Shown here piece after piece: positions 43,501 to 52,259 of a stretch of DNA of 64,000 nt. A program made the position numbers and the translations under genes. The stretch's first letter is position 1. Every line of letters starts with the position of its first letter. The DNA lies in contig NZ_SMKL01000004.1 in NCBI RefSeq assembly GCF_004348545.1, positions 78,949-142,948 of the forward strand, read 5' to 3'. The notes under the pieces were generated by a model. The model saw only the letters and a list, made by a program, of their open reading frames with translations. It was not told the origin of the DNA and made no database searches. The stretch comes from Jiangella ureilytica (GTDB lineage: Bacteria > Actinomycetota > Actinomycetes > Jiangellales > Jiangellaceae).

Positions 43501-45073
43501 TGGTCGCCACGCTGCTGAACGTGTCGTTGCGGACGCTGTACACGTACTCCGTCGTCGGCGTGTCGGTGGTGGTGCGGTCGGGTCCCCAGACCTTCCGCAG
43601 CCGGCCCAAGGTGTCGTACTGGAGCGACGTGGTCGCTCCGTTCGCATCGACGACGGAGACCGGGTTGCCGTGGTAGGTGGTCATTGTCGTGGTGGACGCG
43701 TGACCAGCGGGGTTGGTGGTGGTGATCTTCTGAGTGAGCCCGGTGGACACGTTGACGTAGGCCAGAGCGGTCGTGCGGTCCAGCGCATCGGTCGACGAGG
43801 TCGGCCGCCCGTACGCGTCGTACGTCGCGGAGCTGGTCTGGACGTAGACCGGCCCGGAGCTCCAGGAGTCCAGCTCCTCGGTCAGCGTCACGTTGCCGCG
43901 GGTGGGAGCCGCGCCCACCGCGCCGCTGTCGTAGGCGAACCGCTGATCGGTGACCACATGACCCGGCCTCGTCGGTGTCGCCTCGCATTCGACGGAGACG
44001 GTCTCGACCCGGGACGGCAGCGCGACGATGTGCGCGGAGGTGTTGCGCACGAAGGTCGTGCGGGCGCAGAGGTCGTCCGACGTCGTGGAGGTGTCGCCGC
44101 GGTCGTCGACCTGCGTGCGCAACCCGTAGGAGTCATAGGTGTAGGCGACGTCGGTGGTGCGCCAGCCCAGGTCGGGCAGCTTCGCCGTCCACGTCCGCGT
44201 GCGTCGCAGGTTGACCATGTGTGCGGTGTCGGTGCCGTCGGTGGCGGTGGCGGCGGAGAGCCACGGGTCATGGATGGCCTTCGAGACGACCTGGTCACCG
44301 TTGTAGGTGATGCTCTCGCGGACGAATCCTGCGAGACGCTCGTGGTCCTCGATCGAGGCGTTCTCGGAGTCGGTGACGTCGACGTCGCGGGACCCGCTGG
44401 GCAGGTGGTCGCCGTCCATGCCGCGCATGTAGAGGGTCTCCGTCTCGATCGGCTCGCGGTCCAGCTCGCCGACGCCGACGGTGGTGACGACCGTGCCGTA
44501 GCCGCGCCAGTCGCCCCAGGTGCGCTGGTCCTCGGGGATCAGCTCACTGCCCTGATACGCCCAGGCGGGCTCGCCCTCGTAGCTGTAGTGGGTCTCCTGC
44601 GCGAGCTCGTTCTGGTACAGGTCGTCGACGACGACGGAGTCGACCAGGTACTTGTGGAACCAGTGCTCCTCGGGTTCGTCCGCGCCCTCGGGCGTGTAGA
44701 ACACCGGGAAGCAGTTCATCGTGTTGGACTCGGGCGCGTTCGGCACGTTCGACGGCGTGCACTCGGTGTCCCGGTAGTTCACCGAGATCCGGCCACCGGT
44801 CCCGTTGCGAATGGTGCGGATCCGCCACTTGTTGAACGGCGGTGCGTTGTCGATGCCGTCGACCCTGTTGGGGGTCTGCTCACCGTGGAACACGACGCCG
44901 GGAAGCTCGATCGGCGACGTGCCGGCATGCCCGGAATGGACGATCCGGCCCAGCCAGAGCGCCGGCGCCGTCCCGTCACCAGGACTCGGGAACTGGTGCG
45001 TGAGCTCCCACCGATCGGCCGCCCGGTACGTGCCTGACGAGAGCACCTGCGTCTCGACCGTGACCAGCCGCAT
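40571..45073 (-). CDS. RHS-repeat protein with nuclease-like C-terminal tip; 5' end missing
   Basis: A 1500-aa RHS/YD-repeat protein. The first 330 residues match the pre-repeat region of large actinobacterial RHS proteins (RAADRWELTHQFPSPGDG, RVDGIDNAPPFNKWRIRTIR, EEHWFHKYLVD, WGDWRGYGTVVTTVGV). YD repeats follow to about 1170 (YDAYGRPTSSTDALDRTTA, YDALGRKTSTRQG). The core ends with RFLSVDPIIDH and NNPITGSDPTGLY near 1238. The variable tip after that has RGRQLEQQL, FPKIDIF and ATSIKTINL (about 1383-1420), an E-D-SxK arrangement like PD-(D/E)xK nucleases of CdiA tips. Homologues have a signal peptide and several hundred residues before this start; here only 36 bp separate it from the next gene, so secretion is doubtful. 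Confidence 0.85.
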   Translation of the reverse strand: MRLVTVETQVLSSGTYRAADRWELTHQFPSPGDGTAPALWLGRIVHSGHAGTSPIELPGVVFHGEQTPNRVDGIDNAPPFNKWRIRTIRNGTGGRISVNYRDTECTPSNVPNAPESNTMNCFPVFYTPEGADEPEEHWFHKYLVDSVVVDDLYQNELAQETHYSYEGEPAWAYQGSELIPEDQRTWGDWRGYGTVVTTVGVGELDREPIETETLYMRGMDGDHLPSGSRDVDVTDSENASIEDHERLAGFVRESITYNGDQVVSKAIHDPWLSAATATDGTDTAHMVNLRRTRTWTAKLPDLGWRTTDVAYTYDSYGLRTQVDDRGDTSTTSDDLCARTTFVRNTSAHIVALPSRVETVSVECEATPTRPGHVVTDQRFAYDSGAVGAAPTRGNVTLTEELDSWSSGPVYVQTSSATYDAYGRPTSSTDALDRTTALAYVNVSTGLTQKITTTNPAGHASTTTMTTYHGNPVSVVDANGATTSLQYDTLGRLRKVWGPDRTTTDTPTTEYVYSVRNDTFSSVATKTLLPTGATAIGYELFDGWGRVQQTQVPSASEAEPGRLIVDTEYDSRGLAVRVDGPYFNSSPPSATGFAPSTTVPASTETTYDGAGRPVISAFLKNNDEQWRTVTEYRGDHTRVTPPNGDTPTAVFQDARGRTQRLLQFHGDSAAGANDATRYTYTPAGQLATVTDHAGNVWSYEYDLRGRQIEKNDPDTGTTQLTYDDAGQLTTTTDAEGRTLAFTYDALGRKTSTRQGSVTGTALAEWTYDTLELGQLTSSTRREGAAAYTTAVTGYDAAYRPLGTRVTIPTAEGTLLDGSYTFTNSYNVDGSVATTTMPAIGGLPAETLQHRYEATGAEDWMYGYNTYAVDTIWSPYGEILRRGQGQYGTASWQTNEYDAGTRRLTRSRIDREDQSVYSNVSYGYDEAGNITRVADRPTGGTQDIQCFEYDYLRRLTQAFTATDTGCDTADLPPATGTSNKYYQEYTYDLTGNRTSRTRTRLSSTGTPTETTTTYAYPAAGSPQPHTLTSTTTGSTTTSYTYDDTGNTLTAGNKTFTWDLEGRVKTANTSAGPSSFIYTADGDRLVRRDPDKVTIYLPGHELELNLNTNAVTARRYYAFAGETLSVRSPGSDGLQDLFGDHNGTADTAIDADAGAVRNRERDPFGNYRGSTGGVTSFPTDRGFHTGIEDDATGMIQMGARAYDPTIGRFLSVDPIIDHTNPQQMNGYAYASNNPITGSDPTGLYVQMDGGGISGHQDPPDQGRPPSYFESGGGAQASDVSTGNSGGGYESRPEPSPSPGPAPLPGLKCLGDCWATEKQVLSMVIPFWDLPACISNGDPISSECGSTALDAAPPKRIIEAIGLIVYLRKLKNLDEGSSSVWDQKPLLRGRQLEQQLGQNLPQNFPKIDIFERGRATSIKTINLAAPSYQQSSRLTSRLNTYIRDVERFTGANHGGIRVSADMITSRRLRIGVPPNWTQAQADAISRSFEYGQRRGVDVEIVIIQ

Positions 45074-45109
45074 TCGGAGATGAGCGCAGCCGTGCCCAGG
45101 CCGCAGTCC

Positions 45110-47293
45110 TCACCGCATAGCCGCGATCAGTGCCTCGTCGAGACGCGGCGTCAGTGAGTCGACATAGGTAGCGGTCAGATGCGAACCGCGTCGATAGATC
45201 AACACGTTTCCGATCACGGCGGGGCACATATCGCCCGGACAGATGTAGTCGTTCACGTCGACCGAACTCACGCCGTCAAGGCCCTCCAGCGCGGCCAGTT
45301 GGGCGGGAGCACCGCCGCGTTCCGCGCCTATGGCACGGGGGAATGCACAGGCGCTCAGCTCGTCCCCGTGCTCAGCAACGCACTCGATGACCTCGTGTTC
45401 CGGATTCGGGTTGTCCACCAGAACGATGACCTGGCGCCCGGCATCTTCCAGGCCGGTCCAGGTTCTGCGGAGATCTTCGACCATCGCGTCGGTCTGCTCC
45501 CGCTGGGACTCGTTGGGACCGAGGTAAGCCTGGGATGCCACCTGAGACGTGACGACATAGTCGATTGACTCGAGCTCGTGCAGGCGGTCGTAGCGGGTTT
45601 CGTTGTACTCGGCGCAGTCCTGGTTCGCCCTGTCCTCGTACTTGATGTCGACGCGGGCGAGGGGACAGGCGCTCTTGAGGTAGGTGAGGATACGCCAACC
45701 CCGTTCGTCGGCGATACGCTGGAACGCCGGCAACCACTGGTGCGCCTTGGAGTCACCCACCAGAGCCATCGTCACGTCCGCGTCCTCGGGCCCGTAGCTA
45801 CACGCTTCGAGCTCGGTCCCCTCCAGCTCGCTGATGCACGGTTCCCCGCCCAGCGTGGCGAGATCTTCGCGTGCGGCGAGCACATCTGGGACCAGAAGGT
45901 CGACGGAGTCGGCTGGGCGTCCGTCGGGGTCCTGAGCCGGTATCGCATCGAGAACTGCGGCTCCGGGCGCCTCGCCGCCTACGGCATAGGACGGTTGCTT
46001 GGGGACGGCAAGCGAGACGATCACGGCCGTGGCGACGCCGATGGCTGTGCACACGACCCCGAGCACTGCCGCCCAGCCGGGCAACCGCACGAAGACCTTG
46101 GCCCTGTGGATCGGTGCCTCTACGAGTCGGTGCGTCAGCCAGGCGGGTACAACGGAGAAACCGACCACCGTCACGGCGATGGTCACGGGGAGCTCGTTGT
46201 CTTCGCCCCACATCGCCGCTGCCCCGATCAGCAGCGGCCAATGCCACAGGTACAGCGAGTACGAAAGCGTGCCGATGTCTCGCATGATCGGGGTATCCAG
46301 CACAAGGTCGCTGATGGTCCGCCGGCCGACGGTGCCTGCCGCGATGACCGCGGCCGCACCCAGTGTCGGTACCAGCGCGGCGATGCCGGGGAACGGCGTC
46401 GCCGCGTCGAACGTGACGACGGCGAGGACGATGGCGGTCAGCCCGGCGACACCGAGGAGATGCGCCCACACCGCCGGCAGCCGTGGTATCCGGTGCGCGA
46501 GGATCGCCAGCGCACCGCCGATGGCCAACTCCCACAGCCGGGTCGTCGACACAAAGTAGGCGGGGCCAGGACTTGTCTTGGTGAGCACGATCGACCAGAT
46601 GAACGACGGCACGCCGATGGCGGCGATGCCGGTCAGCATGGCCCTGGTGAGCGGCAGCCGGTACCTGCGCTGCAGCCACAACACGAGCAGGATCATCAGC
46701 GGCCAGACGATGTAGAACTGCTCCTCGACCGCGAGGGACCAGTAGTGCTGGACGGGGCTCGGGGCGTCGTCGCTGGCCAGATAGCTGACCGACTGGTCGG
46801 CGAGCCGCCAGTTCACGACATAGAGCGCGCTGGTCGCGATGTCCCATGCGACGGACGACCACCGCGTCATCGGTAGCACGAGCAGGGTCATGGCTCCGAC
46901 CGTCACCAGCACGACCGCCGTGGCTGGGAGGAGACGCCGGACACGGCGGGCCCAGAACCGGCTGAGCCGGAGCCGGCCGGTCCGTCCGATCTCGCGGTCG
47001 ATCAGCCCGGTGATCAGGAAGCCGGAGATCACGAAGAACACGTCGACACCGACGAATCCGCCGGACAGGAGCGGCATACCTGTGTGGAATCCGAGGACGG
47101 CGAGCACCGCGACCGCCCGCAGGCCCTGGATGTCCCCCCGAAACCGCTGGCTGCTCGTGCGCCGCTCCGATTCGGTGACGCGACCCGCTGCCGCCTCGAT
47201 TGGCGGCGGCACGACCTGCGGCACATCTGTCGCGGAGGAGTAGCGCATCTGGTTGGTGGGTTCCTGTCGACGACGTGCCCGGAAACGTCGCAT
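45110..47293 (-). CDS. Membrane O-acyltransferase with C-terminal SGNH domain
   Basis: A 727-aa fused acyltransferase. The N-terminal half (about 50-400) is an acyltransferase-3 membrane domain: DIQGLRAVAVLAVLGFHTG, GGFVGVDVFFVISGFLI, and QHYWSLAVEEQFYIVWPLMI. A further membrane helix (about 415-440) leads to an extracytoplasmic SGNH domain (about 510-727) with the nucleophile-type block VTMALVGDSKAHQWLPAF and the final RRGSHLTATYVDSLTP. In this block the serine of GDSK and the His near the end are present. This architecture acetylates exported polysaccharides. It is a paralogue of the partial gene at 1-1027. It directly follows the truncated RHS gene's missing 5' end, suggesting a recombination junction there. 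Confidence 0.92.
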   Translation of the reverse strand: MRRFRARRRQEPTNQMRYSSATDVPQVVPPPIEAAAGRVTESERRTSSQRFRGDIQGLRAVAVLAVLGFHTGMPLLSGGFVGVDVFFVISGFLITGLIDREIGRTGRLRLSRFWARRVRRLLPATAVVLVTVGAMTLLVLPMTRWSSVAWDIATSALYVVNWRLADQSVSYLASDDAPSPVQHYWSLAVEEQFYIVWPLMILLVLWLQRRYRLPLTRAMLTGIAAIGVPSFIWSIVLTKTSPGPAYFVSTTRLWELAIGGALAILAHRIPRLPAVWAHLLGVAGLTAIVLAVVTFDAATPFPGIAALVPTLGAAAVIAAGTVGRRTISDLVLDTPIMRDIGTLSYSLYLWHWPLLIGAAAMWGEDNELPVTIAVTVVGFSVVPAWLTHRLVEAPIHRAKVFVRLPGWAAVLGVVCTAIGVATAVIVSLAVPKQPSYAVGGEAPGAAVLDAIPAQDPDGRPADSVDLLVPDVLAAREDLATLGGEPCISELEGTELEACSYGPEDADVTMALVGDSKAHQWLPAFQRIADERGWRILTYLKSACPLARVDIKYEDRANQDCAEYNETRYDRLHELESIDYVVTSQVASQAYLGPNESQREQTDAMVEDLRRTWTGLEDAGRQVIVLVDNPNPEHEVIECVAEHGDELSACAFPRAIGAERGGAPAQLAALEGLDGVSSVDVNDYICPGDMCPAVIGNVLIYRRGSHLTATYVDSLTPRLDEALIAAMR

Positions 47294-47351
47294 CTGTCGG
47301 CCGCCAGTGTAAACGAGCAGAGGGACGGCAGACGCGATGAGGCGACCGGCC

Positions 47352-48791
47352 TCACTCAGCGGGTGGCGGGAACCGATCGATCAAATGATGGAGCAACACC
47401 CTGTCGGCGCGGTCCTTGAAGGGCAGGCTGAGCATGGTTTCGATCAGGCTGCGCTGATTGAAGGGCAGTAGAACGCGGTGGGCCAGGTCGGCTTCGTGGT
47501 ACCGGTTGGCAGCCCACCGGGAGTTGCGGTGCTCCCAGTAGAAGAGGTCGTGATAGTCGTAGCCGTGGAGGTTGTCGGCCCGAAAGTCGGCATAGTGGAT
47601 GAACTCCTCGAAGGCGGCTACCAGAGACTCTACTCGTGCGACATCGGCGCCGTGCCAGAGATGAGTGAGTCGTTGCGCTGAGATCTCGGTGACCTCACGT
47701 CGCTTGTAGAAGACGGTGCCCGTCTCTGCGATGGTCGACTGGAAGTGAAAGAAGTCACGAGGAAGGCCGTCGTAGAACGCTTGGGCGATGGTTCGGGCCT
47801 GACTCAGACGAGGGAAGGTTGTGGTGAAGATGGCGTCGAAGGCCGGCGATTTGATGCGTCCGTCCCAACGGATCACGCGGTGCGGCAGCTGGTAGTTCCA
47901 CGCCGTCTGGTTGCCACCGTACAGATCCTCGGCATGTGCATCCGCAGGATTGGTGGATCGATAGAAGGTAAACGCGAACGAATTGGGCGGCAGGAACTCG
48001 CGGCCGCCTGCGAGCGTGGTCCTGCTGTCCAGCCCGGATGTGACGGAGATGCCAACTGGCCCGAATGTGCTCAAGAGCCGTAGGTGGGCGCGAAACAGCT
48101 CCTCGAACCGCTCATAGGTCACCTTCACATCCATCTCGCGGAGTTCCTCAAAGGGATAGAACCGCCTGTGCACCGTTCGGCCACTGGCGAGATCGGCCTC
48201 CAGCAGACAATTCGGGATGAGCGGCCGCACGGATCTGTACGCTGTTGCGATTCCGGGAAGGTATTTGGTGCCAGCCGAGCCACGGATCTCGACGAGAGTG
48301 TCGTACAGGTCGTGTGCGTGCTCATCGACGGCAGCGTCTGCGGCTTGGCCGGCCAGTTCGACGTGTGATGAAGCGACAAAGTCCCGGCCGGAGCCGGACC
48401 AGTAGACGGACTGAGTCGCATGGCAGTCCGGGATCACCGTGAGTTCGTCGCCATCATGGACGAAGCACGTGAACCGGCCGCCGAGGTAGGCGACGTACCG
48501 CACCACGGCGTCCAGGCCGTGCTCGGCAGCCAGCGACGCGACGTAGGCCGCGATCCAATGGCGGTCGCTGGTGCCGTGTTCCACGTCCACCGCGTGGCCG
48601 ATGAGCACGACCTCGGGGGTTCGATCACGGGCCGTCTGCGCCACGGAATGGGCGTAGGCGGTCCGGTGCTGGAAGCGATAAGTGAGTGCTCCTACTGTGA
48701 GACTGGGCCACGGAGCAGTGACATCGGCCCAGTCTGGGCCCGCCGAGACAAGATACCCGTGTCCGAAGATCTCCTCGGCTGTCGACGTCAT
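47352..48791 (-). CDS. Asparagine-synthetase-like protein (PP-loop ATPase)
   Basis: A 479-aa protein with an asparagine-synthetase-like layout. Residues about 1-200 look like a class II glutamine amidotransferase fold (GGRFTCFVHDGDELTVIPDC, YWSGSGRDFVASSHVEL), but the N-terminal catalytic Cys is absent: the protein starts MTSTAEEIFG. Residues about 230-470 hold an ATP-pyrophosphatase domain with the PP-loop VGISVTSGLDSRTT. It therefore probably uses ammonia or another amine rather than glutamine, or makes an amide or ester on another substrate. In surface-glycan loci such enzymes can convert uronic acids to uronamides, and UDP-uronic acid enzymes exist here, so this is a reasonable but unproven role. 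It starts 5 bp after the upstream GT2 stop, so it is cotranscribed with it. Confidence 0.78.
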   Translation of the reverse strand: MTSTAEEIFGHGYLVSAGPDWADVTAPWPSLTVGALTYRFQHRTAYAHSVAQTARDRTPEVVLIGHAVDVEHGTSDRHWIAAYVASLAAEHGLDAVVRYVAYLGGRFTCFVHDGDELTVIPDCHATQSVYWSGSGRDFVASSHVELAGQAADAAVDEHAHDLYDTLVEIRGSAGTKYLPGIATAYRSVRPLIPNCLLEADLASGRTVHRRFYPFEELREMDVKVTYERFEELFRAHLRLLSTFGPVGISVTSGLDSRTTLAGGREFLPPNSFAFTFYRSTNPADAHAEDLYGGNQTAWNYQLPHRVIRWDGRIKSPAFDAIFTTTFPRLSQARTIAQAFYDGLPRDFFHFQSTIAETGTVFYKRREVTEISAQRLTHLWHGADVARVESLVAAFEEFIHYADFRADNLHGYDYHDLFYWEHRNSRWAANRYHEADLAHRVLLPFNQRSLIETMLSLPFKDRADRVLLHHLIDRFPPPAE

Positions 48792-48796
48792 GTCCT

Positions 48797-50752
48797 TCAC
48801 CTGTCTCGAGGCTGGTCGAACCAACTGGATGGCGCAGATGCCACGGAGGGAGCTGCCCCGAGGATGCCGGGCGGCGGTGCGAAGCCGGGCCACTGATGGA
48901 CGTCGCCGCGGAGAAAGTATTCCACGCCTGGATCCCAGGTGTGGCCCCAGGCTGCGCGGTAGACGACTATACCGAGGCCGTGGGTGCGGTAGATGGACCC
49001 ACCGGACTGGGTGACGGCGTGGGCGAGCGCGGTGTCGACAGCCCGATGGAGTGGCCGCCAGCCGCCGACGCCGCGCAGCGTGTGCACCGGCATCAGGAGG
49101 GTCGCTCCCGGAACTCGGTTGGTGTATCGGTGGCCGCTGGTCCGGTGCCGACGGACGGTGAGGTCGAGGGCCTCGAGATAGAGGAACTCCGCCCCGGAAC
49201 CGACGAGATCGGCGCGTGAGTACTCGGCGGCGTGCACGAGGTCGGTGAGGTGGTGCTCGCTGTACCAGTCGTCGTCGTCCATCTTGGCGACCAGCTCGCC
49301 GGACGCGAGGTCGCAAAGGTCGTTCAGCATGTCGCCGAGTGAGCGGGTGGTGGGCACCTCGGCGATCACCAGCGGCCGGTCGTAGGCCGCCTCCAGCTCG
49401 CGCACCCGCGGGTGCCCGCGTTCGATGCCGTGCAGGCCGAGCACGAGCTCGACCTCGGGCCACGTCTGCCGCCGCAGCTGTTCCGCGATGCGCGCGAGCA
49501 GTTCAGGCCGCTTGGTCGGCAGGATCACCGACACAGTGACGGAGGGACGCGTCCAGCGGCCGAGCTGCCGGCTGACGGAGGCCCATCGTCCCCGCGTCCC
49601 GTGCCGCGCGAAGGCCAGCCGACGGATCGACATCGCGTACGCCTCACGGCGAACCGGATCGGCGAGATCCCGCTGCGTCACTGCCGAGAGCTCGCGCGCG
49701 AGCGGCTCGCCGAGCAATCGGCGGACGGTGTCGCCCAGACCCGAAGTCACGATGGGCAGGGCGGCCGTTGCGGCCTGGGCCAGGAACGCGGCGTGCTGGA
49801 CCGGCCCCTGGTGCGCCTGGGGATCGTCATGCACGGCCCGGAAGCCTCTGAGCTCGTCCACGACCCGGTCGCTCAGCCCCGACCAGTCGTCGAAGTGGGC
49901 ACTGGTCCATTCTCCGGGGCCGTCGAAGGCGAAGTGGCTCACGTCGCAGCCGCCCAACCGTCGCAGCCGGACCTCGTCGTTTTCGACGTCGGGGCGGAAA
50001 CCCACCGGACGCAAGGTGTCGGTGTCGACCGGTGGGAGGATGCCGGGTTCCTGAGCACGCGCCACGAATGCCTCGACATCGCCTCGCGGCGCGTCGACCA
50101 GGTCGCGCCAGGACGGCCGCCGCGCTGGTCCGCCGACAGCGAGCATCACCGGCGCTTCGAGAGAGGGCTTTCCCGCCGGCGCGGCGTCGCCGGAGGTGAG
50201 GACGACGTCCACCGAGAACGGGCCATCGGCGCCGGCTGGCATGCTACCGCCGAACCTGACGGCCGAGGGGTCGCCACAGACCCAGGGCATCGCGTCGGCG
50301 GCGTCGTGCTCGATGCCGACGCGCAGTCCCGCCGCCGGACGCTGGAAGGTCGACGACCCGCCCTCGAGCATTGCAGCCAGGGGGTCGGCGAGGGGTAGCA
50401 CGCCGCGGAAGCGCACGGCATACCGCGCGTGCGGCACGGGCTCCTCGATGATGTCCTGCTCGGCCGTGACGACAGCCCTGATGCCGACCGAGCCGTGCGG
50501 CAGCCGGACCAGCTCGCGTTTGGGCAGCCCTCCGACGACGACCTCGAACACCTTGCTCTCGTAGGGCAGGGCGACGAGTTGCGGCAGCATGGCCCGGAGA
50601 ACGGTCACGGAATCGGCCACGAGCAGGATTCGGCTCCACGGTGCGTCACCGTTATTGATCTCTCCTGCAAACAATTCGGAGAAATCGACCACGGTGTCGC
50701 AACTACGTCCCGAAGCGAGATCAATTAGTGTCTCATCGCTCGTGATGAGCAT
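48797..50752 (-). CDS. Large GT2 family glycosyltransferase
   Basis: A roughly 651-aa protein. The N-terminal 390 residues are not recognised, although the sequence resembles the other module copy's partner in a helix-rich block (VRRLLGEPLARELSAVTQRD, LADPVRREAY). The C-terminal GT-A domain (about 410-640) has VSVILPTKRPELLARIAEQL, QTWPEVELVLGLHG and an intact metal-binding KMDDDDWYSEHH; RVPGATLLMPVHTLRGVGGW resembles acceptor regions of GT2 enzymes. ATG 50752 is preferred; the open frame reaches TTG 50845. It diverges from the GT2 gene at 50856 and is followed by the asparagine-synthetase-like gene with a 5-bp gap. Confidence 0.82.
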   Translation of the reverse strand: MLITSDETLIDLASGRSCDTVVDFSELFAGEINNGDAPWSRILLVADSVTVLRAMLPQLVALPYESKVFEVVVGGLPKRELVRLPHGSVGIRAVVTAEQDIIEEPVPHARYAVRFRGVLPLADPLAAMLEGGSSTFQRPAAGLRVGIEHDAADAMPWVCGDPSAVRFGGSMPAGADGPFSVDVVLTSGDAAPAGKPSLEAPVMLAVGGPARRPSWRDLVDAPRGDVEAFVARAQEPGILPPVDTDTLRPVGFRPDVENDEVRLRRLGGCDVSHFAFDGPGEWTSAHFDDWSGLSDRVVDELRGFRAVHDDPQAHQGPVQHAAFLAQAATAALPIVTSGLGDTVRRLLGEPLARELSAVTQRDLADPVRREAYAMSIRRLAFARHGTRGRWASVSRQLGRWTRPSVTVSVILPTKRPELLARIAEQLRRQTWPEVELVLGLHGIERGHPRVRELEAAYDRPLVIAEVPTTRSLGDMLNDLCDLASGELVAKMDDDDWYSEHHLTDLVHAAEYSRADLVGSGAEFLYLEALDLTVRRHRTSGHRYTNRVPGATLLMPVHTLRGVGGWRPLHRAVDTALAHAVTQSGGSIYRTHGLGIVVYRAAWGHTWDPGVEYFLRGDVHQWPGFAPPPGILGAAPSVASAPSSWFDQPRDR

Positions 50753-50855
50753 TCCCAATGCAGCCAAGCTCGTGTCCGCCTTCCGGAGTCGTGGCGACGA
50801 TACCCGAGGCGTGTCGCTAGAGTCTGGCACCGTTCTCGAGTCCAAGGAGTCTCAC

Positions 50856-52259
50856 ATGGTCATGACCGCTCGCCGCACCGCCGCGGCGCGGAACGACTGG
50901 CGCAGTCTTTCGCCGCGGGCGGTCGGTGAGCCGGCCGCGGACCCGGTGTCGGTCACCGTGGTCATCCCGGCGCATGACTGCCAGGGCGAGTTGGACCTCG
51001 CGCTCGCAGCGCTCGCGGAGCAGAGCCATCCGAAGGACCTCCTGGACATCGTCGTGGTGGACGACCGCTCTGAACCGGCCCTGGTCCTGCCCGGCGACCT
51101 GCCCGTTCCCGCACGCGTCATCCGGGTCGAAGGCGGTGGTCACGGCTCCGGACATGCCCGTGACGTGGGTGCGCGGGCAGCGACCGGCGACGTCGTGCTG
51201 TTCCTCGACGCGGACATCATCGCCGACCGCCACCACGTCGAGGCGCATGCCCGCTGGCACGAGCTGATCGACGACGCCGTGGTCCTCGGCTTCCGCGACT
51301 TCGTCGACGTCAAGGGCGTCACTCCCTCGCAGGTCCGGGCGGCGATCGCCGACGGCGGCGTGGCACGTGCCGTGGCCGGCCGTGCCACAGAGCCGCACAT
51401 GTGGATCGAGCAGTTGCTCGACAAGACCGACGACCTCGTCCAGGACCGAGAGGACCTCTGGCGGGCAGTGGTCGGCGCCAGCGTCTCGACGCGGCGGTTG
51501 TTCTACCAGGAGATGGGCGGGTTCCCGCACTTTCCACGCCGGGGCATCGTCGACACCGAGTTCGGCTACCGCTGTTTCACCGCCGGCGGCGTGGTGATCC
51601 CCGAGCGGATGGCCTACAGCCTGCACCAGGGCCAGCGGTCCTTCGCCAGCCGAGGGAACGAGATCGCCCGGCTGCGCGCACCGTTGATCGCCAACCACAT
51701 CGCGCATCCGCGGTACCGGCCTTCCGTTCGAGGCCGGCAATGGGCCGTTCCCTATCTCCACGTGATCGTTCCCTCGGGTATGGCCGACTTCGTGACCACG
51801 CAGCGGACCGTCGATGATCTTCTGGCCAATGACTTCGACGACTTGACCGTCGGTATCGTCGGTGTGGCCGACAATCCGGAATGGGACCTGTTCGTCGACT
51901 ACTGGCAGTACGACGGCCGGGTACGGCTTCTGCTCGATGCTCCGCGGACCGGGTTCCCGAGCCCCACGACCATGCTGGTGCCGGTCGGCGCGCGGTTCGG
52001 TCCGGAGGCCGTCGGCCGTCTGGTCACCCGGCTGCGTGCCTGGACCCACGGGTTGATCAGCGTGAGCGTCACCGGGCTGGAGTCGCCCGTCGAGCTCTGG
52101 GCCACACGAGCTCTGAGCCGCAGTTTGCGCTCATCCGACGGCAACCTGCGCGACACTGCCCGAAACTTGTTCGGCGAGGTCTGGTCGGCGGGCTCCGACT
52201 TCGGCGTCGGTCTCGACGCCGGCGCCTCGGACGTCGGCCGAAGTGGGAAGCGTCGCTAA
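50856..52259 (+). CDS. GT2 family glycosyltransferase, module copy 2
   Basis: A 467-aa paralogue of the gene at 34039. GT-A landmarks are VSVTVVIPAHDCQGELDLAL, LLDIVVVDDRSEPAL, the metal site VVLFLDADIIADR, and RRGIVDTEFGYRCFTAGG. The C-terminal block ends with SPVELWATRALSRSL and ARNLFGEVWSAGSDFGVG, matching LWATRALHRAR and ARRLFGVHWVSGSEIGV of copy 1. ATG 50856 has AAGGAG upstream; the longer frame from 50589 crosses the divergent promoter region. It converges on the methyltransferase gene with a 4-bp overlap of stops (52256-52259). Confidence 0.88.
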   Translation: MVMTARRTAAARNDWRSLSPRAVGEPAADPVSVTVVIPAHDCQGELDLALAALAEQSHPKDLLDIVVVDDRSEPALVLPGDLPVPARVIRVEGGGHGSGHARDVGARAATGDVVLFLDADIIADRHHVEAHARWHELIDDAVVLGFRDFVDVKGVTPSQVRAAIADGGVARAVAGRATEPHMWIEQLLDKTDDLVQDREDLWRAVVGASVSTRRLFYQEMGGFPHFPRRGIVDTEFGYRCFTAGGVVIPERMAYSLHQGQRSFASRGNEIARLRAPLIANHIAHPRYRPSVRGRQWAVPYLHVIVPSGMADFVTTQRTVDDLLANDFDDLTVGIVGVADNPEWDLFVDYWQYDGRVRLLLDAPRTGFPSPTTMLVPVGARFGPEAVGRLVTRLRAWTHGLISVSVTGLESPVELWATRALSRSLRSSDGNLRDTARNLFGEVWSAGSDFGVGLDAGASDVGRSGKRR

